This document shows, piece by piece, positions 27,059 through 35,597 of a DNA stretch of 64,000 nt. The stretch lies in contig NC_013173.1 in NCBI RefSeq assembly GCF_000023225.1, positions 3,288,501 to 3,352,500 of the forward strand, given 5' to 3'. The notes under the pieces were generated by a model that saw nothing but the letters and a program-made list of their open reading frames with translations, searched no databases and was not told where the DNA came from. This DNA comes from Desulfomicrobium baculatum DSM 4028. GTDB lineage: Bacteria > Desulfobacterota > Desulfovibrionia > Desulfovibrionales > Desulfomicrobiaceae. Position 1 is the first letter of the stretch; every line of letters begins with the position of its first letter. The translations under genes were made by a program, and so were the position numbers.

Positions 27059-27591
27059 GGCATCACATCTCCGTAGGTTTTGAGCATGTCCACGCCCATG
27101 GCTTTGGATATGTCCTTGATCAGGCGGGACACGCACTGCAGCACCATGAGCACTATGCCGACGACCATGATGATCTTGATCGGCGAAAGCGGCGGAGCCC
27201 AGGCGGAATAGTTCTTCTGGCCGTACTCCAGGGAATAGGCGGTGCTCGATATGCCGCCATAAAGCAGCATGCCGAGATAAAAAAGCAGGAAGAAGGACGT
27301 GAACGCGTCGATGATGGCCCGGGTCTTTGGTGTCCAGGTGCTGTAGAGCACGTCCATGCGCACATGCCCGCGCAGGATGACCGAATAGCCGCCTCCGAGA
27401 AGATAGTAGGCGGCCATGGTGAACTGCGCCAGCTCCACGGCCCAGACCACGGGTGAATTGAGCAGGCTTCGTGAAAAAGACGCATACAGAAGGATGAACA
27501 TCATCACGAACATGAGGTACATGGCGAATTTGCCGACCAGACGGTTGAGGGCGTCCACGTATTTCGTATATGTCACCAATGCTTTGAACAC
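27055..27591 (-). CDS. dctQ: TRAP transporter small permease (DctQ)
   Basis: 178 residues with four hydrophobic segments, the expected topology of DctQ. FSRSLLNSPVVWAVELAQF near 44 is the usual W-x-E-E/A-x-A-x-x-F-like region, here WAVELAQF. It bridges DctM and the periplasmic binding protein. It is translationally coupled to dctM and lies 150 bases after dctP, from which it is separated by a stem-loop. Confidence 0.9.
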   Translation of the reverse strand: MFKALVTYTKYVDALNRLVGKFAMYLMFVMMFILLYASFSRSLLNSPVVWAVELAQFTMAAYYLLGGGYSVILRGHVRMDVLYSTWTPKTRAIIDAFTSFFLLFYLGMLLYGGISSTAYSLEYGQKNYSAWAPPLSPIKIIMVVGIVLMVLQCVSRLIKDISKAMGVDMLKTYGDVMP

Positions 27592-27684
27592 AGGGCACCT
27601 CGCAAAGGATTATGGCTTACCCCAGGCAGCCGCCTTTTCGGGCGCAACGGGGGAATCGGTCCCTTAAGCCGGGGAACGGGAAGG

Positions 27685-27708
27685 GCCCGGCTCCCTTGGA
27701 AGCCGGGC
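27685..27708 (-). other. Stem-loop between dctP and dctQ
   Basis: GCCCGGCT pairs with AGCCGGGC (8 bp) around an 8-base loop. No T-run follows. The position fits a structure that lets the binding protein be made in excess over the membrane subunits. Confidence 0.6.
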
Positions 27709-27743
27709 GGATTGATTTCCGGACAGGTACGTTACCGGCTGCG

Positions 27744-28799
27744 CTAGGCGTAACGGTACGGCTTGCCCGCCTTTTTCATGGTCTCGGTGTAATCCTTGAG
27801 GATCTGGACAACTTTGGCGCAACGGGGACTGGTGGCCGCGATTTCGTCCCAGTATTTGACCGCTTCCGCCTCCACCTGGGCCCATTCTTCCTCGGGGATG
27901 GTGGTCAGTTCGAGCTTTCCGCCTTTGGTGCGGTAGTGTGCCTCTCCCCACCAGTACCAGTGCTGGCGATAGTAGTTGGAGCTGTCCATGGTGACCTTGA
28001 AGAGAGTCTTCAAATGATCGGGAACCTGTTCCCATTTGTCGGAGTTGGCGAAATACGAACCCACCCAGGCACCGTTTATGTTATTGGTCAGATAGTATTT
28101 CGTCACATCGGCCCAGCCCACGGTATAGTCCTCGGTGATGCCGGACCAGGCGATGCCGTCCAGCTCTCCGGTCTGCAGGGCCACTTCAACGTCTTCCCAG
28201 GGCAGGGTGACGGGCACCACGCCGAAACGCTGCATGAATTTGCCACCGGTGGGAAAGGTGAAGACGCGCTTTCCCTTCAGATCGGCCAGCGAGCGGATGG
28301 GCTGCTTGGTGGCGAAGTTGCATGGATCCCATGCGCCGGCTCCGAGCCAGGTCACGCCTTTGACTTCGCTGTAGGCCTCCTGCCATATCTCATTCAAACC
28401 GTAATGGTTGAAGAGGGTGGGCACATCGAGAGAATAGCGCGTTGCGAAGGGAAAGTACGCGGCGAAAACGGCCACGTCGACGGGCGCGGCGATGGAGTCG
28501 TCGTCGCTCTGCACGGCGTCGATGGTGCCGCGCTGCATGGCCCTGAACAGTTCGGGCGTGGGCACGAGCTGGTCCGCGTTATAGAGTTCAATGACCATGT
28601 CGCCGCTTGCAATTTTGTTGAAGGCATCGATCTGCGGCTTGATGACATGCTCGGCCAGGGCAGGACCGGCGTACGTCTGCAGACGCCAGCGGATGGGCGT
28701 TTTTTTGGAAGCATGCACAAAGGGTGCGTTGACCACTGTCGCTGCCGCCGCGGCGGTGGCTCCCAGCCCTGCCATTTTGACAAACTCTCTTCTTTTCAT
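27744..28799 (-). CDS. dctP: TRAP transporter substrate-binding protein (DctP), Tat signal
   Basis: 351 residues. The N-terminus MKRREFVKMAG has the twin-arginine pattern followed by an Ala-rich hydrophobic stretch and APFVHA, so export by Tat is likely. The body has DctP-family features: ELYNADQLVPTPELFRAMQRGTID, VFTFPTGGKFMQRFGV and QTGELDGIAW. The family of ligands (organic acids, amino acids, others) is broad; context with eutBC and nagZ does not settle it. The start at 28799 has GGAG 8 bases upstream. A candidate sigma54 promoter lies about 130 bases upstream. Confidence 0.92.
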   Translation of the reverse strand: MKRREFVKMAGLGATAAAAATVVNAPFVHASKKTPIRWRLQTYAGPALAEHVIKPQIDAFNKIASGDMVIELYNADQLVPTPELFRAMQRGTIDAVQSDDDSIAAPVDVAVFAAYFPFATRYSLDVPTLFNHYGLNEIWQEAYSEVKGVTWLGAGAWDPCNFATKQPIRSLADLKGKRVFTFPTGGKFMQRFGVVPVTLPWEDVEVALQTGELDGIAWSGITEDYTVGWADVTKYYLTNNINGAWVGSYFANSDKWEQVPDHLKTLFKVTMDSSNYYRQHWYWWGEAHYRTKGGKLELTTIPEEEWAQVEAEAVKYWDEIAATSPRCAKVVQILKDYTETMKKAGKPYRYA

Positions 28800-28928
28800 G
28801 AGTCCAGCTCCGTGTTGACCGTTTCTGTATAAAACCAAAAAATTATCGCTTTTTTGGTGCTCCATGATTGACAATTCATTCTCATGATGCCCGCATCAGC
28901 CCAAAATCCTGCTGACAAACCTGAAAAA

Positions 28929-28943
28929 GCAATAACTCGGCCA
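28929..28943 (-). promoter_or_regulatory. Candidate sigma54 promoter for the TRAP operon
   Basis: On the leftward strand TGGCCGA, four bases, then TTGCT: the GG and GC doublets have exact -24/-12 spacing, differing from TGGCACG at three inner positions (CGA for ACG gives A5C, C6G, G7A). It lies ~130 bases before dctP. It would need an enhancer-binding activator, not identified here. Confidence 0.5.
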
Positions 28944-29433
28944 ACACTTTTCAATTTTGAATTTATCTTATTATTTCAAATTGTAATACATATTTTTATT
29001 AGCAGAAACATCACTTATGAAGAATAAAACCCTTATTTTTTGCTCAATTGAGTCACTTTTTTTTAATTCATTTAACAAAATTGAATAAAGTAACCAATAG
29101 TCCTTACGCATGGTGACGTATGACACCTGGAGCCGACTGGAAGCGGGCCAAAAACAAGCGAAGCAACATCACGTCTCGTCTTGTGAAAATATTTTCTTTC
29201 GAAAGCGAGCAATATTTTCATTTACGATCAAATATTATTCAATTTTGTAATAATTATTTCCGGAAGCACCACCGCGACACAAGCCGGGGGTCATCAAAAA
29301 GAGACCGCAGCGGAGCTCCGAGCATCCTTTTTTTATGGACAAAAAGTGCGCCATTAGGCATCAGCCGTATGACACAAAGCCCGGCCTTCCGGGCGGGTCG
29401 CAGATTCCACGCGCCGCGACTGCCGGTTCCGGC

Positions 29434-29449
29434 TGGCACGCATGGTGCT
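29434..29449 (+). promoter_or_regulatory. Candidate sigma54 promoter for the BMP-ABC operon
   Basis: TGGCACG (perfect -24 element), four bases, then GTGCT in place of TTGCT. Doublet spacing is exact and the start codon lies ~37 bases after the expected transcription start. Confidence 0.45.
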
Positions 29450-29497
29450 TCAACGTGTCCGGCTCATTTCCATCCAACCATGAAACACGAGGACATC

Positions 29498-30481
29498 ATG
29501 AAACGCATCCTGTTCCTGGCCGTGCTCGGCCTGACCCTCTTCCTGGGCACCGCCGCCATGGCCGAAAAAATCAAAGTCGCGGGCATCTACACCCAGCCCA
29601 TCCAGCAGAAATGGGACGCCACCCTGCACAAGGCCCTTTTAAAGGCCGAGGCGGCGGGCGAAATCGAGTATGTCTGGAGCGAAAAAGTCTCCAATACCGA
29701 CTACATCCGCGTCCTGCGCGAGTACTCCGAAGCCGGCGTACAGCTCATTGTCGGCGAAGCCTTCGGCATCTCCCGCGACGTGCGCAAGGTCGCCAAGGAC
29801 TATCCGAACGTGGCCTATCTCATGGGCGACACTTTCGGCCCGGACGGCAAAAATCTTTCTGTGTTCGACAACTACATCCACGAGCCCTGCTACCTCATGG
29901 GCATGGTCGCCGGGGCCATGACCAAGACGAACAAAATCGGCATGGTCGGCGGCTACCCTATCGGCGAAGTCAACCGCCTCTTCCACGCCTTCATGGCCGG
30001 TGCCAAGGCCACCAATCCGGCAGTAGAGTTCAAAGTATCCTTCATCGGCTCCTGGTATGATCCGCCGAAAGCCAAGGAATTCGCCTACGCCCAGGTCGAA
30101 GCCGGCGTGGACGTGCTCTATGCCGAGCGCTCCGGTGTGGTCGATGCGGCCCGTGAAAAGGGCATCATCGCCTTTGGCAACGTCAACGACATGAACAAGG
30201 AAGAAAACGGCGAGAACGTGGTCGTGTCCTCGGCCCTGTGGCACATGGAAGCGGCCCTGAACCACGCCATCGAGCGGGTCAAGGCCGGCACCTTCGCCGC
30301 TGAAGACTACCGCGAATGGACCATGATGGCCAAGGGCGGCGCGTCCCTGTCCCCCTTCTACGAGTTCGAGGACAAGATCCCCGCCGACGTGAAAGCCAAA
30401 GTCGCCGAGACCGAAGCCGCCATCAAGGCCGGGACCCTGGTCATCGAGATCAACGACGACGAACCCAAATCCACCTTCTGA
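29498..30481 (+). CDS. BMP-family ABC transporter substrate-binding protein
   Basis: 327 residues after the ATG at 29498, where GAGG lies 5 bases upstream and a clean signal peptide begins (MKRILFLAVLGLTLFLGTAAMA). The body is the BMP/PnrA fold: KVAGIYTQPIQQKWDATLHKAL, VQLIVGEAFGISRDVRKVAKDYP, KIGMVGGYPIGEVNRLFHAFMAGAK, and GVDVLYAERSGVVDAAREKG. Family members bind purine nucleosides or related compounds. The cytosine deaminase gene downstream supports a nucleoside or nucleobase substrate. It is not a lipoprotein: no lipobox Cys. Confidence 0.9.
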   Translation: MKRILFLAVLGLTLFLGTAAMAEKIKVAGIYTQPIQQKWDATLHKALLKAEAAGEIEYVWSEKVSNTDYIRVLREYSEAGVQLIVGEAFGISRDVRKVAKDYPNVAYLMGDTFGPDGKNLSVFDNYIHEPCYLMGMVAGAMTKTNKIGMVGGYPIGEVNRLFHAFMAGAKATNPAVEFKVSFIGSWYDPPKAKEFAYAQVEAGVDVLYAERSGVVDAAREKGIIAFGNVNDMNKEENGENVVVSSALWHMEAALNHAIERVKAGTFAAEDYREWTMMAKGGASLSPFYEFEDKIPADVKAKVAETEAAIKAGTLVIEINDDEPKSTF

Positions 30482-30485
30482 TCCC

Positions 30486-30517
30486 AAGGGGGCCGAGACA
30501 ATCCGGCCCCTTTTTTT
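30486..30517 (+). terminator. Terminator/attenuator between BMP protein and ATPase genes
   Basis: GGGGCCG pairs with CGGCCCC, extended by AAG/TTT-type pairs, followed by seven T. It lies 5 bases after the binding-protein stop and 10 before the ATPase start, so it likely lets only part of transcription through. Confidence 0.85.
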
Positions 30518-30526
30518 CGGTTCATC

Positions 30527-32056
30527 ATGTCCATCACACCTTTACTGCGACTTTCCGGCATAACCAAGACTTTCGGGCCGCTGAAAGCCAACGACGACAT
30601 CTCCCTGACGCTGGCCGAAGGCGAGATGCTGGCGCTGCTCGGAGAAAACGGCGCGGGCAAGACCACGCTCATGTCCATTCTCTTCGGTCACTACGTGGCC
30701 GACGGCGGCAGCGTTGAAGTCCTTGGACGCCCCCTGCCTCCGGGCTCTCCCCGGGCCGCGCTTGCGGCCGGGATAGGCATGGTCCACCAGCATTTCACCC
30801 TGGCCGACAACATGACCGTGCTCGAGAACATCATGCTCGGCACCGAGCCGCTATGGGCATTTCGCCGGGGCTCGGCCCGCGCCCGGGCCAAGCTCGGCTC
30901 CCTCATGGACCGCTTCCGGTTGCGCGTGGACCCAGGCGCGAAGGTACGCGCCCTGTCCGTGGGCGAACGCCAGCGCGTCGAAATCCTCAAAGTCCTGTAC
31001 CGCGACGCCCGCATCCTCATTCTCGACGAACCCACGGCCGTGCTCACCCCCCAGGAGAGCGACCACCTCTTCGCCACTTTGCGCGAACTGGTGAACCAGG
31101 GCGTGTCCGTCATCTTCATCACGCACAAGCTGCGCGAGGTCATGACCGCCAGCGACCGCTGCGTGGTCCTGCGCCACGGCAGGGTAGTGCTTGAAACTTC
31201 GACGAAGGGGACGTCCGCCGAGGAACTGGCCAAGGCCATGGTCGGCGCGAACATCCCCCAGACCACGCGCACTCCGCACCCGCCAGGAGACGAAATCCTC
31301 TTTCTGGACCGCGTCCGCGCCAGCGCCCCGGATCGCGGAGCGAGCCTTGACGAGCTATGCTTGTCGGTGCGCGCCCATGAGATCCTCGGCATAGCGGGCG
31401 TCTCCGGCAACGGCCAAGCCCTGCTGGCGGATCTCCTGTCCGGCCTCGTCGCTCCGACCGGCGGCAGCGTCGTCCTTCGCGGACAGACCGTGAGCCGCCT
31501 CACCCCGGCGGCCATGATCCGGTCCGGCGTGGGGCGCGTGCCCGACGACCGCACCGGCACGGGACTGGTGGCGGACATGACGGTCATGGAAAACCTGTCC
31601 ACGGAGATCTACCGCCTGCCCGGCTTTTCCAAACGTGGCATGCTCAATTTCAAGGCCCTGGCCTCCCGCGCCGCGCAGCTCACGGACGTCTTCGACATCC
31701 GCTGCGCCGGTCCGGGCGCGCCGGTGCGCAAACTTTCGGGCGGCAACATGCAAAAGCTCATCCTGGCCCGCGTCCTGTCCCAGGGCCCGCACCTGATCCT
31801 GGCCAACCAGCCGACCTGGGGCCTCGATGTCGGAGCCACCGCCGCCGTGCACCAGCACCTGCTGGACGCGGCCCGGCGCGGAGCCGGAGTGGTTCTCATC
31901 TCCGAGGACCTGGACGAGCTCTTTCAACTCTCGGACCGCATCCAGGTCATGTATCAAGGGCAGCTTTCCGACCCGGAAAACACAGCCACGGTGGACCGGG
32001 CCAAACTCGGCCTCATGATGAGCGGCCAGAACTTCGACAGCCGGGGGGCCGCATGA
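30527..32056 (+). CDS. Nucleoside-type ABC importer ATPase, two NBDs
   Basis: 509 residues with two nucleotide-binding domains in one chain, like sugar/nucleoside ATPases RbsA and YufO. NBD1 has Walker A GENGAGKTT, signature LSVGERQRVEI and Walker B LILDEPTAVLT. NBD2 has a degenerate Walker A (GVSGNGQA, lacking GKS), signature LSGGNMQKLILARVL, and ANQPTWGLD where DEPT is usual, so the second site is probably not hydrolytic, as is normal for this group. It is coupled by ATGA overlap to the first permease. Confidence 0.92.
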   Translation: MSITPLLRLSGITKTFGPLKANDDISLTLAEGEMLALLGENGAGKTTLMSILFGHYVADGGSVEVLGRPLPPGSPRAALAAGIGMVHQHFTLADNMTVLENIMLGTEPLWAFRRGSARARAKLGSLMDRFRLRVDPGAKVRALSVGERQRVEILKVLYRDARILILDEPTAVLTPQESDHLFATLRELVNQGVSVIFITHKLREVMTASDRCVVLRHGRVVLETSTKGTSAEELAKAMVGANIPQTTRTPHPPGDEILFLDRVRASAPDRGASLDELCLSVRAHEILGIAGVSGNGQALLADLLSGLVAPTGGSVVLRGQTVSRLTPAAMIRSGVGRVPDDRTGTGLVADMTVMENLSTEIYRLPGFSKRGMLNFKALASRAAQLTDVFDIRCAGPGAPVRKLSGGNMQKLILARVLSQGPHLILANQPTWGLDVGATAAVHQHLLDAARRGAGVVLISEDLDELFQLSDRIQVMYQGQLSDPENTATVDRAKLGLMMSGQNFDSRGAA

Positions 32057-33102
32057 GACTCGAACCCCGCGAATCCGTGGCCCTCACCTGGCAGCTCGGC
32101 GCACCGTTCCTGGCCGTCATCGCCTCCATGGCGATCTGCTCCGGACTCATCCTCTGGGCCGGGGCTTCGCCGCTTTCCGCCTGGGGGCTGCTCCTCAAAG
32201 GTGCTCTGGGCTCCACCTTCGCCCTGACCGAAACCCTGACCCGCGCCACCCCGCTCATCTTCACCGGCCTGGCCGCAGCCGTGGCCTTCCGGGCCAAGCT
32301 CTGGAACATCGGCGGCGAGGGCCAGTTCTACGTCGGGGCCTGCATGGCCACCTGGCTCGGCACGGGCATGATCACCCTGCCCGCATGGCTCATGATCCCC
32401 TTTCTCTTCCTGTCCGGCGCACTGGCAGGCGGACTCTTCCTGCTGGTCCCGACCTGGCTCAAGACGCAGCTCAAGGTCGACGAGGTGGTCACCACCCTGC
32501 TCCTCAACTTCGTGGTCCTCCTGGTCGTCAACTGGCTGGTCTTCGGCCCCTGGAAGGATCCCATGGCCATGGGCTGGCCTCAGGCCGCGCCCGTCATCGA
32601 CCAGGCCATGCTGCCCGTGCTCGTGCCCAAGTCCAGCCTGCACCTGGGTTTCATCCTGGCCCTGGCCTGCGCCCTGACCATATGGTGGATGATGCGCTTC
32701 ACAATCTGGGGCTTCGAAATCCGCGCAGTCGGCGCAAGCATGAAGGCCAGCACCTTTGCCGGCATGCCCGTCCAGGCCACCATCGTCCGCACCGCGCTCA
32801 TAAGCGGCGGGCTGGCGGCCATGGCAGGCGTCAGCGAACTGTGCGGCGTGAAGGGCTACCTGACCCTCGATCTGTCCCCCGGCTTCGGCTATTCCGGCAT
32901 CGTCGTGGCCATGCTCGCCGCCCTGCATCCACTCGGAGTGGTGCTCTCGGCCACGTTCATCGCGGTCATCTACATCGGGGCCGATTCCATGAGCCGCGCC
33001 ATAAATATCTCCAATTACATCGCGGATGTGACCACGGCCGTGAGCCTGCTCACGGTGCTGCTGGCCATGTTCCTGACCCGCTACCGCATCCGCTGGAAAT
33101 AA
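32053..33102 (+). CDS. Nucleoside-type ABC importer permease 1
   Basis: 349 residues, BPD_transp_2 family (YufP type). Many hydrophobic helices; KLWNIGGEGQFYVGA near 82 and LKTQLKVDEVVTTLLLNFV near 138 are the family signatures, and GYSGIVVAMLAALHPLGV near 280 is the ATPase-facing region. Pairs with the next gene as the two halves of the channel. Confidence 0.92.
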   Translation: MRLEPRESVALTWQLGAPFLAVIASMAICSGLILWAGASPLSAWGLLLKGALGSTFALTETLTRATPLIFTGLAAAVAFRAKLWNIGGEGQFYVGACMATWLGTGMITLPAWLMIPFLFLSGALAGGLFLLVPTWLKTQLKVDEVVTTLLLNFVVLLVVNWLVFGPWKDPMAMGWPQAAPVIDQAMLPVLVPKSSLHLGFILALACALTIWWMMRFTIWGFEIRAVGASMKASTFAGMPVQATIVRTALISGGLAAMAGVSELCGVKGYLTLDLSPGFGYSGIVVAMLAALHPLGVVLSATFIAVIYIGADSMSRAINISNYIADVTTAVSLLTVLLAMFLTRYRIRWK

Positions 33103-33103
33103 C

Positions 33104-34045
33104 ATGGACATCCTCTCCCTCTTCCTCGAAACCGGATTCTGGCTGGCAATGGTGCGCATGGCCACCCCGCTCATCTTCGGCACCATGGGCGAACTGATCT
33201 GCGAACGGGCCGGGGTACTGAACCTCGGCATCGAAGGCATCATGGCCGCAGGCTGCATGTCCGGCTGGACCTGGGTCTTCCTCGGCGGCACCCTCTGGGG
33301 CGGCGTGCTCTTCGCCGCCTGCGTGGGCGCGGCCCTCGGGCTCCTGCACGCCGTCTTCACCGTGCACCTCGGCCTGTCCCAGCACGTCACGGGCCTCGGC
33401 ATCACCATGCTCGGCGCAAGCCTCAGCTCCTTCGTCTTCCGCATGGTCCTGCCCCAGGTCACCACCCCGCCCAAGATCGTTCCCTTTGCGCCGCTCGACA
33501 TCCCCGTGCTCTCCAGCCTGCCCTTCATCGGCCCGGTCCTCTTCAGCCAGACGGCGCTTACCCTCCTGGCCTTCATCCTCGTCGGCGTCACGGCCTACGT
33601 GCTGCTGCGCACCCCCCTGGGCCTCGCCCTGCGCATGGTCGGCGAAAACCCGCTGGCCGCCGAAGCACAGGGCCTCTCGGTCCTTGGCCTGCGCACCGGC
33701 GCGGTCATGGTCGGCTCCGCCTTCATGGCCGTGGGCGGCGCATTTTTAACACTCGCCGCCTTCGACGCTTTCTACATCGGCATGGTCAACGGACGCGGCT
33801 GGATCTGCATCGCCCTCGTCGTCTTCTCCTCCTGGAAACCCGGCAAGGCGCTCCTCGGCGCGCTCCTCTTCGCCGCCTTCGACGCCATCCAGATGCGCGT
33901 CCAACAGCAATCCATCTCCGCCATACCATATCAATTCTATCTCATGCTCCCCTACCTCTGCTCCATTCTCGCCCTCATCACCATGTCCAGAAAAGCAGCC
34001 TACCCCAAGGCCTTGCTGGTTCCCTTCCGCAAGGGTGAGAGGTAG
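33104..34045 (+). CDS. Nucleoside-type ABC importer permease 2
   Basis: 313 residues, BPD_transp_2 family (YufQ type). Signature GTMGELICERAGVLNLGIEGIMAAG is near residue 25, and GLSQHVTGLGITMLGASLSSF lies near 90. It starts 1 base after permease 1. Last gene of the transporter before a pair of intergenic repeats. Confidence 0.92.
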   Translation: MDILSLFLETGFWLAMVRMATPLIFGTMGELICERAGVLNLGIEGIMAAGCMSGWTWVFLGGTLWGGVLFAACVGAALGLLHAVFTVHLGLSQHVTGLGITMLGASLSSFVFRMVLPQVTTPPKIVPFAPLDIPVLSSLPFIGPVLFSQTALTLLAFILVGVTAYVLLRTPLGLALRMVGENPLAAEAQGLSVLGLRTGAVMVGSAFMAVGGAFLTLAAFDAFYIGMVNGRGWICIALVVFSSWKPGKALLGALLFAAFDAIQMRVQQQSISAIPYQFYLMLPYLCSILALITMSRKAAYPKALLVPFRKGER

Positions 34046-34058
34046 AGAGGGAAGAAAT

Positions 34059-34145
34059 GCGGGGCGCTGCCCCGCACCCCGCAAGGGACGCGTCCCTTGA
34101 CCCAGTCTGGGGTGCAGGGGGATTATCCCCTTGCCCGCCGGAGGC
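34059..34145 (+). repeat. Intergenic repeat, copy 1
   Basis: About 87 bases beginning GCGGGGCGCTGCCCCGC and ending CCCGCCGGAGGC. It contains three internal inverted repeats: GCGGGG/CCCCGC, AAGGGACG/CGTCCCTT and GGGGGAT..ATCCCC. About 80-85% identical by eye to copy 2, with start points 118 bases apart. Confidence 0.85.
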
Positions 34146-34176
34146 TTTCTTTAATAGGTACTGCGCGGTAGAAGAA

Positions 34177-34263
34177 GCGGGGCTCCGCCCCACACCCCGC
34201 AAGGGACAAGTCCCTTGACCCGATTATTGGGGTGCAGGGGATCATCCCCTGCCCGCCGGAGGC
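34177..34263 (+). repeat. Intergenic repeat, copy 2
   Basis: Second copy: GCGGGGCTCCGCCCC, then CACCCCGCAAGGGACAAGTC, then a GGGGTGCAGGGGATCATCCCC stem, ending CCCGCCGGAGGC. Differences from copy 1 often keep base pairing (ACGCGT vs ACAAGT is the exception), so it looks like a folded nucleic-acid element. It ends 26 bases before the codA-like start. Confidence 0.85.
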
Positions 34264-34289
34264 ACTCTTATTTCATCGAGGTGATTATC

Positions 34290-35558
34290 ATGCTGGATTT
34301 GCTTATCATCAACGCCGCCCTGCCTGGGGAGGAGGCGCTAGTCGAGATTGGCTGCAAGGATGGCCGGATTGTTGCGGTTGAACCGAGTATCAAGGCTGAG
34401 GCGGCTCAGGTCATTGACGCCAAGGGATATCTGGTGACTCCGCCTTTCGTGGACAGCCATTTCCATATGGACGCGACCTTGTCGGCGGGGCTGCCGCGCA
34501 GGAACGAGACGGGCACGCTGCTGGAGGGAATTCGGATTTGGGGCGAGCTCAAGCCCGACCTGACGCCGGAGGCTATCAAGGACCGGGCCATGAAGCTGCT
34601 GCGCTGGAGCGTGGCCAAGGGCAATCTGGCCATCCGCACCCATGTGGACACGACGGATCCGAGTCTCATGGCTGTGGATGTGCTGCTGGAAGTGCGCGAG
34701 GAGATGAAGGATTTCGTGGACATCCAGCTGGTGGCCTTTCCCCAGGACGGGGTGTTGCGCGCCCCGCGCGGGGTGGAACTGCTGGAGCGGGCTCTCGATA
34801 AGGGCGTGGACGTGGTCGGCGGCATCCCGCATTTCGAGCGGACCATGGATCAGGGCCGGGAGTCGGTGCGCGTGCTGTGCGAGATCGCGGCCATGCGCGG
34901 GCTCATGGTGGACATGCACTGCGACGAGTCCGACGACCCGCTTTCCCGGCACGTGGAGAGCCTGGCGTTTGAGACGCAAAGGCTGGGGCTACAGGGCCGG
35001 GTCACGGGCTCGCACCTGACCAGTATGCACTCCATGGACAATTATTACGTGTCGAAGCTGTTGCCGCTCATGGCCGAGGCGGGTTTGCACTGCGTGTGCA
35101 ACCCGCTGGTGAACATGAACCTGCAAGGCCGCCACGACACGTACCCCAAGAGACGGGGGCTCATGCGCGTGCCGGAGCTGATGAACTTAGGGCTCAACGT
35201 GTCCTTCGGCCACGACGACATCATGGACCCCTGGTACCCCATGGGCACCCACGACATGCTCGAAGTGGCGCACATGGGAGCGCACGCCCTGCACATGACT
35301 GGCGTGGATGGTTTGAAGAAGATGTTTGCGGCCGTGACCGTGAACGGTGCCAAAACCATGGGACTGGAAAGTTACGGACTTGAGCCCGGCTGCAACGCGG
35401 ACATGGTCATCCTGCAGGCCGCAAGCGAGATTGAAGCCCTGCGCCTGCACCCGGCACGCCTGTGGGTCATCCGTCGCGGCAAGGTCATCAGCCGGACCCC
35501 GGAAGTGGTGGCCAGCGTGGAGTTGGGAGAGGGCGAGGAGTTGGTGGATTTTACATAA
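34290..35558 (+). CDS. codA: Cytosine deaminase-type amidohydrolase
   Basis: 422 residues. CodA-type metal sites are visible: VDSHFHMDAT near 60 (HxH), DMHCDESDDP near 210 (His and Glu), GSHLTSMHSMD near 239 (His), and SFGHDDIMDPWYPMG near 308 (metal Asp in DDIMDPW, characteristic of CodA). It deaminates cytosine to uracil, or a close heterocycle. The ATG at 34290 has GAGG 8 bases upstream. Its position after a BMP-type importer suggests nucleobase salvage, possibly as nitrogen source. Not tightly linked, since the repeat pair separates them. Confidence 0.85.
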   Translation: MLDLLIINAALPGEEALVEIGCKDGRIVAVEPSIKAEAAQVIDAKGYLVTPPFVDSHFHMDATLSAGLPRRNETGTLLEGIRIWGELKPDLTPEAIKDRAMKLLRWSVAKGNLAIRTHVDTTDPSLMAVDVLLEVREEMKDFVDIQLVAFPQDGVLRAPRGVELLERALDKGVDVVGGIPHFERTMDQGRESVRVLCEIAAMRGLMVDMHCDESDDPLSRHVESLAFETQRLGLQGRVTGSHLTSMHSMDNYYVSKLLPLMAEAGLHCVCNPLVNMNLQGRHDTYPKRRGLMRVPELMNLGLNVSFGHDDIMDPWYPMGTHDMLEVAHMGAHALHMTGVDGLKKMFAAVTVNGAKTMGLESYGLEPGCNADMVILQAASEIEALRLHPARLWVIRRGKVISRTPEVVASVELGEGEELVDFT

Positions 35559-35597
35559 GGCAGAGATGGAGTTGCCGACCAACGGCACGGTATGGCC

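Larger units (their letters stand above)
28800..29497. other. AT-rich divergent control region between TRAP and BMP-ABC operons
   Basis: About 700 bases without a gene, AT-rich from ~28880 to ~29260, unlike the flanks. It contains palindromes TTCAATTTTGAA (28950-28961) and CTCAATTGAG (29043-29052). A 10-bp inverted repeat TGAAAATATT/AATATTTTCA (29184-29193 and 29211-29220) encloses the smaller palindrome CTTTCGAAAG. These are candidate regulator sites. An in-frame extension of the BMP gene through this stretch is not protein-like. Confidence 0.55.

Noticed and set aside
29120-29497. N-terminal extension of the BMP binding protein
   Set aside because: The extension would hide a clean signal peptide starting at 29498, which also has the ribosome site; upstream codons translate AT-rich regulatory DNA.
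31954-33591. 545-residue minus-strand frame
   Set aside because: Opposes convincing permease genes; sequence is biased and matches no fold.
34059-34263. Repeat pair as a CRISPR array
   Set aside because: Only two long, diverged, internally palindromic copies with no short identical repeats or spacers, and no cas genes.
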